This document shows positions 43,073 to 54,511 of a DNA stretch of 64,000 bases, one piece after another. This DNA comes from Termitomyces sp. T153 (Eukaryota > Basidiomycota > Agaricomycetes > Agaricales > Lyophyllaceae): assembly GCA_018296165.2 (NCBI GenBank), contig JACKQL020000021.1, positions 806,001 through 870,000 of the forward strand, read 5' to 3'. The notes under the pieces are model-generated. The model was not told the DNA's origin. It ran no database searches and saw only the letters and a list, made by a program, of their open reading frames with translations. Both the position numbers and the translations under genes were made by a program. Within the stretch, counting starts at the first letter, position 1; every line of letters starts with the position of its first letter.

Positions 43073-44388
43073 ATGTCCCCAAAAACTGTCCCAACCACCC
43101 CTTGCAAAATGCCTTCTTCCAAGGTTGTCTGTCCCCAAGTGGTGATTACCACATCACCTCGCCCAACCCCTGCTCCTCGTCATATGCCCTCACCTCCCAA
43201 TTTCTATGGGATGCTCCAGCATGCTGTCAAGTATGATGCCCATCAAGTCATCCTTGCCATCCTCCAGCGCCCTCTGTATGCACAGGCTGTAATTGGCTTG
43301 TGTAACACAGCAGCAGCCTTTTCTAGCACTCCCACTAATCACGCTAGGTACCTGGGCTCTATTGGCTGGGTACGCCTCTCATTTTCTTCCTCTTTCCTGC
43401 CCTCTTTTTCTTAATTCCCTTTTTAGACCTTTGCCAATCAGGCCGACTTCCCCCTCCTTGCCAACCAAAAGGGTCTTTATGACACTCTTTCTGCTACTCT
43501 GGACATCCTCAATTGCAAGGCTGCCGCAGACTCTGCCGCCGTCAATTCATTTTGTCTTTGCCGATGCCATTATCAAGACCAAAAACAAACATTGTAAACT
43601 CCAGTGTCAATGCGAGGCAGCTGCGGTGAGCCTGTCCATACTTCTCTCCATCAATATTTTCTCTTAAATTGTTCCTTTATCCAGAAACAACACCGTGAGC
43701 GCAAGGACCGTGACATCAAAATGTTGGGTCTGTCCTCCACTCATTCCTCAAAACAAAAAGTCAATGTGAGCCTTTAGCTTCCTGTCTTGACCTCCTCACT
43801 CATCGCTTTGATACCCTCAACTTGTTCCTCTCTTCTCCCCAGTCTGAACTTGATGGCAAGTCAAAACCGAAAAAAGTCAAAATTACTCCCTCTGTTGGTT
43901 TGTCTACCCCATCCCTTCTTTCTTTTCTGACTCCTATCTTACTTATTGCCCTAGCCAACTATAAGGCTGGCGGTGAGACCGCTCTCCTCCTTTTGGGCCA
44001 GATCAACGCCCTTCTTGAGGCTCACCCTGTCATTGATGGCCATAGTTTGGCTCCCCTCAAGGACCTCAAGAAGCAACATGACACGGTGGAGCTAGTGGCG
44101 GAACAGCAGCTCCACCTTCTGGACACAACCCTTCAAACATACAAGCTCATTGTGGCTTGTCTTTCCCATCTGGACAAAGCCTTATCCCCTGTCGACATTG
44201 ATCTTGCCAGTTTGCTCCTTACTGCACTCAATGTTTTATTCGAGGTATATTCTTTTTCTCTTCCCCCATCTTATGCCATTAACCTCATCTCTTAGTCAGC
44301 CTCCAAAGACTCTGATGTTGAACCTGCCAACCCTTCAGCAGCCGAGCCCCAAAATCCCCTGGAGCTTCCATCGACCCCTGCATTGTAA
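43073..44388 (+). CDS. Antisense accessory gene of Gypsy element 2, six exons, best copy
   Basis: Located between pol and the 3' LTR but on the opposite strand. Exons: 43073-43369 (99 codons), 43427-43625, 43685-43765 (81 nt), 43843-43897 (55 nt), 43955-44244, 44296-44388 (ends TAA). Introns of 51-77 nt have gtgag, gtac or gtat starts and cag or tag ends; intron 4 is 57 nt and frame-neutral. Exon 2 is 2 nt short against the 201-nt exon of element 3 (near 43545), a probable frameshift. Predicted product about 338 residues: Pro-rich N-terminus, helical middle (AVIGLCNTAAAFSSTP), charged KQHRERKDRD linker, then a long helical region with AEQQLHLLDTTLQTYKLIV. No family recognised. Its promoter would lie in or near the 3' LTR. 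Confidence 0.75.
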
Positions 44389-44596
44389 ACATATGCTTTG
44401 CTTCTGCCTTACATAGTGTCATTGTAATTTGAACACCCCCACTCGTACCAAAATTCCCTCTATATTCCTTATTTCGTAACCCTAAATCTAATGTCATTAA
44501 CCCTGAAGACATGTGACCTAAGTCCTTTTAACTTATTTTTGATTTTTAAGCAAAAACTTTGAACTTTTTCATCAACTTTTGGGGCTATTGTCCAAC

Positions 44597-47500
44597 TTAA
44601 ATTGTGTCATGGTCTAGAGGCTCATGAAGCCTTATAGATCCAAATGATAGACCAAACATAGCATTTATGGTAGGCCTTTGTAGTTCTTCCCTTAGCTCTT
44701 TCAACTTTTCTGGAGTGATGTCTACCCATTGCTCTAGGCTTTGGGATAACTCCAATCGTTTTTGAGCTTTGTAAGGAACTACTCTAAAAGCCGCAACTCT
44801 GGTCTGCCAAACTGGCCCATCTAGCTCTGCCACAATGTAATTACCACCCCTGGTCCTAGCAATTACTACCATTGGACCATGAAAACGAGGCAGCATTTTA
44901 GCACTGTGTGAACTTTCTGTAATCATATTCTTGACCAAGACTAAGTCCAAGGGCTTGAATTTGAAGTCTTTGATAGAGCTTTTGTGCTCTTCTACAAACT
45001 TCAAGGCCCATTGGAGTTTGTCCTTCCCAACTCTCTACCTCATCTCTTCTACATGCTGGTGGTGCTTGGCTAAAGCCCTAGCACAATACCCAATTAACTC
45101 CTCTGTAGATAATGGCCCTGCTAGTAATTCTATTAGCCAGGTAGCCTCTAGTAAGTCCAAAGGTAGAGTTGGATGAGCTCCAGTGACCATGAAGTATGGT
45201 GAACACCCAAATCTCTGCCGGATAGTAATGCAATCACTCCACATTACATGGAAGAAGAACCAAAACCATTTAGTGCAATCTTCACAAGCTTTAAATAAGG
45301 CTTGCCTGACATCCCAATGTGGTCTTTCAATTTTGCCATTAGCTTGAGAGTTGTATGGAGAGATGGCAATGCCTCTGATTCCATATTTACTCTCTATCCA
45401 AGCTGTGACCTTTTTGAATTGTCCAGCATTGTCAGTGATGATTTCTGCAATGCAACCCCAGCAACAAATCACATCCTCAAACAACCATTGACCAATTGTT
45501 TTATGGTTTTCTTTGCACAGAGGCCTCCCTTCCATCCATGAAGATAATGCACACCTACCATGGACAATATACTTGCAGCCATTTGAAGCTGGAGTCATGT
45601 CCATGGTATCAATATGAATTGTTTGGAAGATAGAGGGTGTATAGGTTACTGTAGGAGCTCTGTTTACAACTGTCTTCTGATGTATCTGACAGTTGTGGCA
45701 AGTTTCAACATACCATTGTACATCCCCATCAATTCCTGGCCACCAAAATTGTTCTTGTATTAACATTTTGGTTGCATAAGTCCCTCTATGCCCTAAGGCA
45801 TCATGAGCTGATTTAAGCATGAACATTCGCCTATCAATATTGACTACTAGCTTATGCCTAGCCTCATGATTGCGCTTGTACAGTCTTCCCTTTTGATCAA
45901 AGAAGAACTGTCTTGCAAACCTCTTGAACTTGTCTGGGTCCCATCCCTTCAAATCTTCAGGTTCTTTGCTTGGGTCTTGTAGCCAGCTTTGTACAATTGG
46001 TAGCAAGTCATCCCACTGTTCACTCTCACCACCCTTCCTATGTTCTAAGTAGGCTTGTAAGTCTGTTTCCTTTTCTTCCTCAGTACCTTCTGTGGGTAGC
46101 AGAGGCTGAGAGAGAGATAGTACTGCAACAGGATCTATTCTAGATGTCTGCTGCTGACTTAGAATGGCCTTCCTAAGTTCCACCTCTTGAGTCCTTGCTC
46201 TATCAAGTTCTTGTTCAAAGTCTGCTACTTCAGTGGCTACTGCATGTAGATAGCCACCTCTCGTGTCAATTTGATCTACAAACTCTTCAAGTGCTAAGGG
46301 TTCCCAATCCTCCCAGCCTGGTTCATTGTTGGTTTTAGCTGGATATTCAAAGTGCATAGTCTTTGGATTGTCCACTAATTCTGGATTAACAGGTGGGTAC
46401 TCCTCATCTCCTGGCTGCTTGATCCTCCTAGACAGGCCATCAACACTAAAGGTCTTCCCTGGCACATGCCTCAAAGTAAAATGATAGAGTAGTACATCCT
46501 CAATCCATCTTATAATGGTGGCATTGGGTCCTACTCCAGGATTGCTTAGCATCCCTTTCAAATACTTGGCATCTGTCTCCACTACAAGTTTTCTACGACC
46601 AACTAGCCAATACTTATTAGCTTGCAGGGCTCTCATTAAACCATAGAGTTCTCTTTTAGGTTGTGAGAACCTTGCCTCCCTCTCATTTAAAGTGATGGAT
46701 CCTAGCTTAGCACAAGTGTGTTGCTTAGGATTGTCTGGAGCTTCCTGGAATATTCCAAAGCCCACTGCCATCCAAGAAGTGTCAACTGATAGGACCACTG
46801 CCCCTCCTGACTCATAGTCAAGTGGTTTCAGAGGTGCACTTGCAGCTAGTAACTTCTTCAATTGAGCCATTGCTGACTGCTGTTCCTCACCCCAAACAAA
46901 TGGTGTGTGGTTTTGAGTCAATTTGTTGATGGGTGCAGCCACTTTGGCATAGTCTTTAATGAACATCCTAAAGGTACCACAAGTACCTAGGAAAGCTCTG
47001 ACATCTGACTTGTCCTGGCAATCACCCCACCCCATAACAATGGCCAACTGCTTGGTCTCAGGTTTCTGTCCCTCATAGGAACACCTGTGTCCAACCACTA
47101 CAATCTCATCTGCACAGACTACTGACTTTTTCCCAGAGAAAGTTCCTCCAGCATATTTGATTCTTTGTAACACTCTGTTTACATTCTGCAGATGTTCCCA
47201 TACAAATCTCCTAATGCCTGGGTTTTCTGGAATAACTTCATAGCCTCCATCTGGCATTTCATACCTGTGAGGTGGACCTCTAATTGGCACATCATCAATG
47301 TATGGCCAAGTTACATGAGGTATCTCATCCTTCAAGATGAAGGTAATGTCATCATGAAAGATTGGTACTGAATTTGTCCAGCCCATTGGCAGGGTTACCA
47401 ACCTTAGAGCACCAAAGGGTGTCTGAAAGGTGGTATAGTCCCTAGACCTTACATCCAACACTCTCTCATCATATCCCACATACAAATCAAAGATTCCTCC

Positions 47501-48440
47501 ACAAGCTCTGCCAGCAAAATGACTAGCTAACTCTTCTGTTGCTGGTGGCAACCTAGAATGGGCTATGGTCACTGTGTTTAAAGGTTCCAAGCTGTTAACT
47601 ATCCTCAAGCTCTCACCATCCTTCTTCAATACTGTGAACCACTGGGATCTGTATGAAGAGTTGGATGGCTCATACACTCCTGCCTCAATTTTCTGCTTTA
47701 TCATCTGGCAGATTTTATCTCTGAGTCCTGGAGCAATGGGAATGTTCTTCAATACCCAGGGGGTGTGAGGAATTACTGGCATCACCACAGGAGGGAAGAA
47801 TTCCTCCTTGAGCCTACCTCTTTGAGAATCATCCCATGCAAAAGCCTCATTCTGCAGCATCATTAGATGATGTACTGCCTTCATCTCTTCTGGCCACAAG
47901 AAACCATCACCATGTGCTTGGTCAATGATCTCCTTGCCCTTAGCAGTGTACCTCCCTGTGGGTTTGAAATTAGGTGGGTTTGGGTCTAACTGTGGCATGT
48001 CTGCTAGTGGATCCCCAGTGATACACCTTTCAATTCTAAACTCCTCAGGAGAGGTTCCTAGTACAGGTTTCACCTTTCTAGCAACAGGTTTGTATTTCTT
48101 AGAAAATACTTGTGCAGTTTCCCCCACACCTGCTTCGAACTCTAGGCTTCCCTGCTGTACTAAGATTTCTTCCAACTTCTCTGGTATCTGACACAGCTGC
48201 CCATTTAGATAGGCTGCTAATGTCTTCTCATCTCTTCCTCCCACATCTCCCTCTACAGCAAAGGCCTGCAGGTACACATTTCTCAACTCCTGGTTCTTGA
48301 ATCTACTATGATTCATAGTGTATCCAGTCACCATTACTCACCATTCTCCTTCTCCCCAATCATCACTGCCACCTCTCCCTGGTCACTGACCAGATCATTG
48401 AGATTTAAAATTTTGGATCACTATCTCCTCCAACACCTGC
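44597..48440 (-). pseudogene. Element 2 pol: RT-RNase H-integrase, near-intact
   Basis: Open for 1099 codons (48334-45035), then one TAG at 45032-45034, then open to 44597. RT: WFTVLKKDGESLRIVNSLE, LPMGWTNSVPIFHDD and catalytic YIDD at 47291-47302. RNase H: LSVDTSWMAVGFG, ETDAKYLKGM. Integrase: HDALGHRGTY ... CHNCQIHQ, then IDTMDMTPAS, TDNAGQF, NGKIERPHWD and GPMVVIARTRGGNYI. The start region has a 1-nt deletion near 48340 relative to element 3. Pol lies one frame back from protease (-1). Slightly damaged but all catalytic residues I can name are present. Confidence 0.9.
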
Positions 48441-49430
48441 CTTTGGCACCTTCCCTCTTTGAAGAGTGGGCAGGGCTGTCCAGCAACCAGTATTAGGATC
48501 TCTGATAGTTATGATGGCACTGCCATCTTGAAGGTTTTGTATGTTGCTCTCTGTCAGTGTGTCAAATGGATGACCCAACAAGACAGTATAAGCTGGCTTG
48601 ACAAAGATATGCACTTGTAGATAAATGGTGAAGCCTTCAGCAAAAGTAAATGGCACATTTTTGGCTAAACCAACTGATGTATTCACTTGACTGTTGGCAC
48701 TCTCCATCCTTGAGCATATATCTGGATCCCAAGTCAATCCTAAACGAAGTGCCTCATCTAGTGCCATACAGACTATCTGAGAACCACTATCTAGAATTGT
48801 CTCTACTTGTCCCCTCTGATTGACAATGGGGTTCAAGGATCTCAACACTTGCAAATCTCTTGCCATATACACCACTACTGGCTTTTCTCCTGGAGGGATA
48901 TTTTCCAAGTAAGTGGCTACACAATCCTGATGCACTACTGCACCAGTAGGCAAATCACCCTGTGTTCCATCTGCAATGAAATAGGTTGCCATTGGTAGGT
49001 CATTGACATCTACTTTGTCACGTGGTTTCTTCTCCCTTACAGTCTGCTGTTGAACTGCTGCCTTTGGGATATTGGGGTCCCTAGACTGAATCCCTGATTT
49101 GAGATACAATTTTTATATCATTGCTTCTCTTAATCCAGGAGCTACATCTAACAGTTCTCCAGTACTGAAAGGTACAGTAGCCTCCCAGAGCCTATCAATG
49201 GTCCTATCCCACTCCCTCCTCCTTGTTCCTGTTAAGGAACTTTTAACAGTGTCCTGCACTGGCAAGTCTGGTCCCTCATTAAGGGCTGGAACCTTCTCAA
49301 AAGGTAGGTCCAGTTTTGGTGCTGCTCTAGGTGGAATCACCAGAGTTAGCTTTTCTTTCCAGGGTTTTTCAGGGGTTCTCTATGGCAATGAGGATACTCC
49401 TGGTTGAGATGCCTCTTTCCTGATTGCCTT
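48405..49430 (-). pseudogene. Element 2 protease frame
   Basis: Retropepsin with ETILDSGSQIVCMALDEA (catalytic D-S-G) and YTVLLGHPFDTLTESNI, ending at TAA 48405-48407. One in-frame TAA at 49113-49115 separates the upstream linker (49340-49116). The frame is -1 to gag and +1 to pol. The protein cleaves gag and pol. Confidence 0.8.
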
Positions 49431-49441
49431 CATTGAGTTAT

Positions 49442-50913
49442 TTAAAAATCCTTAGAGGAAGATTTCTGTCCTTCAGGACTAGCTGTGTTCCTTGTGTTGA
49501 CCAACACACTGAGCATCTCAGCCATTTTATTGAAACCTTTCTCCAAGTCTCCCAAGCGGTCTGACTCCTTATATTGAATGCACTCTAACATGTCATCCCT
49601 TGTGTCCCTAGCAGAGTTTACATAGGTAGAGTAAGTGACTGTCTCTGGAGAGTCATCTTCTGGCCATCCAAAGTACATATTCACCTGCTTATCATGTACT
49701 TGTGCTAGTCTAGCATGAGGAGATATACCAGCAGGATCCCTAGGTAAAGGAGCACTATTAGGTAGTCTGGCTCTCCCTTCCAATAGGAGATCCATCCTTT
49801 TTGTACATCTCCCTTGATGACTTCACACTCTGAGATTCTATGTCCAGTTTGCCAACAATAGAAGCAAGTAACACCACTTCTCCCAGAAGTTGGAAATGTA
49901 GGAGGCCCTTCTGTCCTTATACCCTGGCTTCCTTTGGTATTGAAGAAGGTATTGCACATGTCCAACTGACCAGCTTGCAAAGCTTGCATGGTGCTCTGGA
50001 TGCTCCCCATTTGTTTCCCAATGGTAACCACAGCATCTTGGAGATGAGCCATTTTCTCCTCCACTTCCTCCTCCTTAATGTTCCCCCTACTAGTTTCTCT
50101 CTTTTCTATTTTCTCCTCTCTAGGGCTCCTTACAGTAGCACCATCTATCAAGGTCCCCACTACTGTCAGCACTTCTGATAGGTCATACTTGTTGTCCTTG
50201 TGCCTATTTCTAGCAGGGTCTTTGTAGTGGCCATATCTACTGATCAACCTCTCCTCAATCACATCTCCAAAAGCTGGTGTAAAGCACCCCAGGAATTTGT
50301 CTACCAGAGACCCATTCCCAGTGACATTAGCCAACTTCTTAGCCTCAGCTCTAAATTTCCTTATCAGAGAATGGATTTCTGTAGTGTCATTCCTACTAAG
50401 TCTGGCATGTTCTCTGCAGATTCTGTCCAGGTTTGCAACACTACCTGTGTCATCCACTGCTTCTGGATAAGACTCCTTGATCTCTTTCTCAAAAGCAGAC
50501 TAAGTATAGTCATCTCCAAAGGAATCAAAGCCCAGCCATTCCTGTTCAGTCTGAGCATCCACATACTCCAAGATTCTCTTTTTCCTTTCTTTATCTCCTT
50601 GGATCCCAGCATGCTCAAACAGAGAGATCATCCTTTGTAAAAAGCGACAAACCTCAGAGGGCTCAGTGTGCTTAAACTTAGGTGCATCCCTGCTGTCAGG
50701 CAGTGGTAGTTTGTATCTGATATTTTGCTCCATAATTGAGGCAGTAGAAACTGGTTGAGTAGTAGGGTACAGTTCTTTTGGTGAGCTTGAAATTACTTTC
50801 TCAGTCCGAAGCTTTCTCTTTCTGAGTAAGGTTTCAGGGTCAGGCAAAAAGGACTTTGAACCACTGCTATTGGTCCTAGTTTCTCTTTTCCTTAATGTAA
50901 CAGAGTTTTTCAC
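49442..50913 (-). pseudogene. Element 2 gag
   Basis: A conserved ATG at 50731-50733 (MEQNIRYKLPLPDSRDAP) aligns with the element 1 ATG. The open frame also extends upstream to 50913 with the conserved DPETLLRKRKLR. Capsid-like region, then zinc knuckle CFYCWQTGHRISEC (C-x2-C-x4-H-x4-C) near 49850. Lesions: a TAG where element 1 has Trp (about 50500) and a frameshift near 49790. It ends KDF-stop at a ggatttttaa site. Confidence 0.85.
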
Positions 50914-51051
50914 CTTGGTTGCAATAACTTCAGGTGTTTGGGGCCAAGACCCAGGTGGTGCAAAACTAATGTTTCACCAGGGTTGGACTTCCTCAAGAAA
51001 ATCCCAAAGTAAGTTTTTGTGCAACAAAAGCCCCTCGCAGTGGGCTCCAGA

Positions 51052-51903
51052 TGATGTGAAAGTAAGTTTGATGTCGTTAATGATGTGATCAACTTATCAA
51101 ACTTTCTATTCACAGTTTGTTTTGGAGGCTTTTAGTTACACTCGAACTTACTTAGAACTTCAATAGAAGAGAAGCAAGTTAAATATTTTAATGATTTGAT
51201 TCTAAGCTTGAGATGGTCTTGTGCTAAAGAAAGGGCTCAACAGTATATTTACTACTCCTGAAGCAACTAATGCACTCTTAAGCCTAAGAATTCCGCTCCC
51301 TGGGGAACTCCAAGCCATGGTACATAGTCTGCTTGCCTTTCTCCCTATTCTCCTGTCCTTTTTATACCCTGTTGTCCATGCACGGACCAGTGTGTTCTGC
51401 GTGGTATTGTGCTGCAATAATTGGTCTGCGTGTCATTTCTCCTGCATCATTCTGTCCATCCAAGATTTCCATGGTTTTTACTCTTTCCTTCCCTACTCCT
51501 TTGTTTTTCTAACCATTTTATGGTCATTCTTTGGGACTCGATAGTGTAGCTTAGAAATTTAAAATACACATGTCATGGTAGGTGTTTTAATCATTGGGAT
51601 TGTTTCACAGTTTATTGCAGAGGTTCATCAACCTTGATGGCTGATCTTGGATTATGATCTGAGCATCTCGGCCTGAGCACTGCCACAGACTTGGCGCTTT
51701 GTCAGTCTGATGTATTTGCATTGGTCTAGTCATCTTTTTTGTGTTACGAGGGTGGTAGTACTTATTGGTTTTTAAAGGTATGTTTTTGCATCTACAGTTT
51801 TCGATGTTCGGCTTACAGTTTTCAGCTGTCTGATGTAGAAAACATTCTTTTAGTTCATTCTAAGCACTTTTTGTCGGACCTCAGTTTTGAGGCTGGCATA
51901 TCA
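51052..51903 (-). repeat. 5' LTR of element 2
   Basis: 852 bp, same ends as 42011-42862. It is bordered on the left by the primer-like site and on the right by duplication atag and element 1 RT. Confidence 0.95.
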
Positions 51904-51907
51904 ATAG

Positions 51908-53490
51908 TCTATGGGTTTCAGGACTGCACAACTTGCTAACCTCCTCTTCATTTCCTTCATGGCTTCCTTCTGCTCCTCTCCCCAGACAAAGGCCACATCT
52001 TCCTTAGTCAACCTATTAATAGGTTCTGAGATCTTGGCATAATCTTGGATGAACATCCTAAATGTGCCACAAGTCCCCAGAAACTTTCTAACCTCTGAGA
52101 CATTATGACAGTCTCCCCAGCTCATGAACACTGCATATCTCTTTGTTTCTGGCTTGTGACCTTCATAGGAGCACAAGTGACCTACTACAGTTATTTCATC
52201 TGCACATAGCACAGACTTAATCCCTGAAAAGGTTCCTCCAGCATACTTGATGCGCTGCACAATCCTATTCACATTGCTCAGATGCTCCCATACAAAGAGC
52301 CTAATCCCCTTGTTTTCTGCAATGGTCTCATAACCTCCTCCTTCTAGCTCATACCTAGTCTCTGGTCCTCTTATTGGAACATCATCAATGTAAGGCCAAG
52401 TGAGATGGGGTATTTCTTCCTGCAAGATAGAGGTAACATCATCATGGAATATAGGAACTGAATTAGTCCATCCCATTAGTAATGTAACCAATCTCAGAGC
52501 TCCAAAGGGTGTCTGAAAGGTTGTATAATCTCTGGACTTGGGGTCCAAAGTTCTTTCATCATATCCAACATAGAGATCACACATGCCTTCACATGCTCTT
52601 CCAGCAAAGTGGTTGGTTAGCTCTTCTGTAGCAGGAGGTACTCCAGAATGTGCTATTGTGACCTTGTTTAGAGGTTCCAAACTATGCACAATCCTTAGAC
52701 TTTTCCCATCCTTCTTCAGAACTGCAAACCATTGTGATCTATATGAGGAATTTGACCTCTCATAAACCCTTGCTTCCAACTTCCTCTTAATCTCTTTGCA
52801 CAGATCATTGTACTTTCCAGGAGGGATGGGTCTGTTTTTCAACACCCATGGCTGGTGAGGTACTACTGGCATCACCACTGGTGGAAAGTATTCCTCTTTG
52901 AACTTCCCCTTCTGACTATCATTCCATGCAAAAGCTTCATTTTGCTGCATCATCAAGTGGTGCAGTAACTTTCTTTCTTCTGGCCATAGAAACTCCCCTT
53001 CATGTGCTTTGTCTATAATCTGTTTGCACTCCTCTGTGTACCTCCCAGTAGGTCTGAATTCAGGTGGATTTGGATTCAAAGGTGGCATATCCTTTAAAGG
53101 GTCCCCAATGATATTCCTCTCTATCCTGAACTCTTTTGGTGTAGTACCTAGGACTGGCCTAACTTTCTTGGCTACAGGCTTATACTTCCCAAACACTTGT
53201 ACTGTTTCTTCCTGGCTTTTCTCCCCCCCACTCTTGAATTCTTCAGGTAGGTATCCTAGCTCCCCATTCAGATAAGCTCCTAATAACTGCCCTGTCCTTT
53301 CTCCTGCTACTCCAGTGGCATGGTAAGCATACAAGAATGCATCCTTGAGTTCTTGCTGCTCAAAGCTCTTCTCCTTAACACAGTACCCCTTGATCCAGAA
53401 GCCCTCCTCTTCACTACCCTCTATCATTACTGCAGCCTCTCCTTGGTCAGGGATCAATTCCTCAAGGCTGACACTTTTCCCAAGTCTTCA
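51908..53490 (-). CDS. Element 1 reverse transcriptase (first part of split pol)
   Basis: Frame open from about 53487 to the element 2 insertion (…ASCAVLKPIDY). N-terminal region with DQGEAAVMIEG, then RT: SQWFAVLKKDGKSLRIVHSLE, LVTLLMGWTNSVPIFHDDV and catalytic YIDD at 52381-52392. Connection with YAGGTFSGIKSVLCADE. No ATG starts this frame at its 5' end; it overlaps the end of the protease frame and is -1 to it. It would be made as a fusion with protease. No internal stop. Confidence 0.9.
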
Positions 53491-54500
53491 TTTTTGTCAG
53501 GAGGTTTCTTCCCTCTCTCAAAGGTGGGTAGTGCAGTTCTCTTCCCAGTATTAGGGTCCCTGATGGTGATAATTGCACTCCCATCCTTCAAGTTTTGCAC
53601 ATTACTCTCTGTTGCTGTGTCAAATGGCCTCCCCAGTAGTACTGTATAGGCAGGTTTCTCAAATATATGCACTTGCAAGTATATTGTGAAACCTTCAGCA
53701 AACTTAAAGGGCACATTCTTAGCCATTCCCAAAGACTCATTGACTTGTTGATTGGCACTCTCCATGCACAGCCTTATGTCAGAATCCCAAGTTAGGCCCA
53801 AACTTAGAGCCTTGTCCAAGGCCATGCACACAATCTGAGACCCACTATCCAATATGGCTTCCACCTTAGCCTGGTCATTCACACTAGGGTACAGAGACCT
53901 TAACACTTGCAAGTCTCTAGCCACATAGACCATTTCTGGCCTATTCCCTGGTGGAAGCTGTTCCAAGAAGGTAGCAACACAGTCTTCATGAACCACTGAT
54001 CCCTTTGGAATCCCTTCTTCTTCACCCTTTGAGATATGATAACTTGGTTGAGGCAAGTCATCTATATTGACTTGTGTCATCACAGATTCCTCCTCACTAT
54101 CCTGCACAAAGACCTTGGCTGCTGACCATTCGGTAGCACCTTCTTTCTTTCTCCCGGTCTTCTCCAAAGCTTCCTGTATTGCTGGTACCTTCAACAGTTC
54201 CCTGGTAGAGACTGTTACTTCACTATGCAGTATTTTACTAACAATTTCTTCTTCCTTTCTTTGCCATATTCTGGGTTGATACAAGTCTTTCTTCTCATTT
54301 TGAAATTTTATCACTCTGTCTCCATTAACAGCAGGCACCTGCTCAAATGGCAGATTTCCTTTTTCTATCTCTATGACCCCTCTTTGCCTTCTTAGATCAC
54401 TCTCAGGTGGTAGTGGTGTCCTCAATTCAGGCTGGACCTTGCCATCTACCACCCTCCTTGAGTTCTCTAAAAACCCTCCTGCTTCTGCTGCTGGGTGCCC
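53454..54500 (-). CDS. Element 1 protease
   Basis: Open frame of about 340 codons beginning after a TGA near 54500 and ending TGA at 53454-53456. Central retropepsin: EAILDSGSQIVCMALDKA with D-S-G, and YTVLLGRPFDTATESNVQ. There is no ATG at the start of the frame, and gag lies in the +1 frame relative to it, so expression by -1 frameshift from gag is the simplest model. About 100 residues of linker precede the catalytic domain. Confidence 0.85.
   Translation of the reverse strand, partial: GHPAAEAGGFLENSRRVVDGKVQPELRTPLPPESDLRRQRGVIEIEKGNLPFEQVPAVNGDRVIKFQNEKKDLYQPRIWQRKEEEIVSKILHSEVTVSTRELLKVPAIQEALEKTGRKKEGATEWSAAKVFVQDSEEESVMTQVNIDDLPQPSYHISKGEEEGIPKGSVVHEDCVATFLEQLPPGNRPEMVYVARDLQVLRSLYPSVNDQAKVEAILDSGSQIVCMALDKALSLGLTWDSDIRLCMESANQQVNESLGMAKNVPFKFAEGFTIYLQVHIFEKPAYTVLLGRPFDTATESNVQNLKDGSAIITIRDPNTGKRTALPTFERGKKPPDKNEDLGKVSALRN
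53475..53481 (-). other. Putative -1 frameshift site, protease to pol (GGGAAAA)
   Basis: Minus-strand G-GGA-AAA in the protease frame, X-XXY-YYZ form, inside the window between the last pol-frame stop (TGA, about 53488-53490) and the protease stop (53454-53456). CAGCCT four bases downstream can pair with AGGCTG further on, giving a possible stem-loop. Inferred from sequence only. Confidence 0.6.
54470..54476 (-). other. Putative -1 frameshift site, gag to protease (GGGTTTT)
   Basis: Minus-strand G-GGT-TTT in the gag frame directly before an in-frame TAG (54467-54469), X-XXY-YYZ form; -1 gives GGG-TTT-TTA-GAG in the open protease frame. Element 2 has G-GAT-TTT-TAA at the same place. In element 1 a TAG at 54512-54514 precedes it, probably a later mutation. 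Confidence 0.6.
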
Positions 54501-54511
54501 TTCTCATAAAC

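Larger units (their letters stand above)
42011..51903 (-). mobile_element. Gypsy element 2, full length, nested in element 1
   Basis: 9893 bp bounded by two 852-bp LTRs (42011-42862 and 51052-51903) with TGAT/ATCA ends and a 4-bp duplication atag (42007-42010 and 51904-51907). On the minus strand: 5' LTR, primer-like tcTGGAGCCCACTGCGAGGGG (51031-51051), gag, protease, pol, antisense gene, purine tract (42863-42878), 3' LTR. Few lesions per gene, so it is relatively young. Confidence 0.95.
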
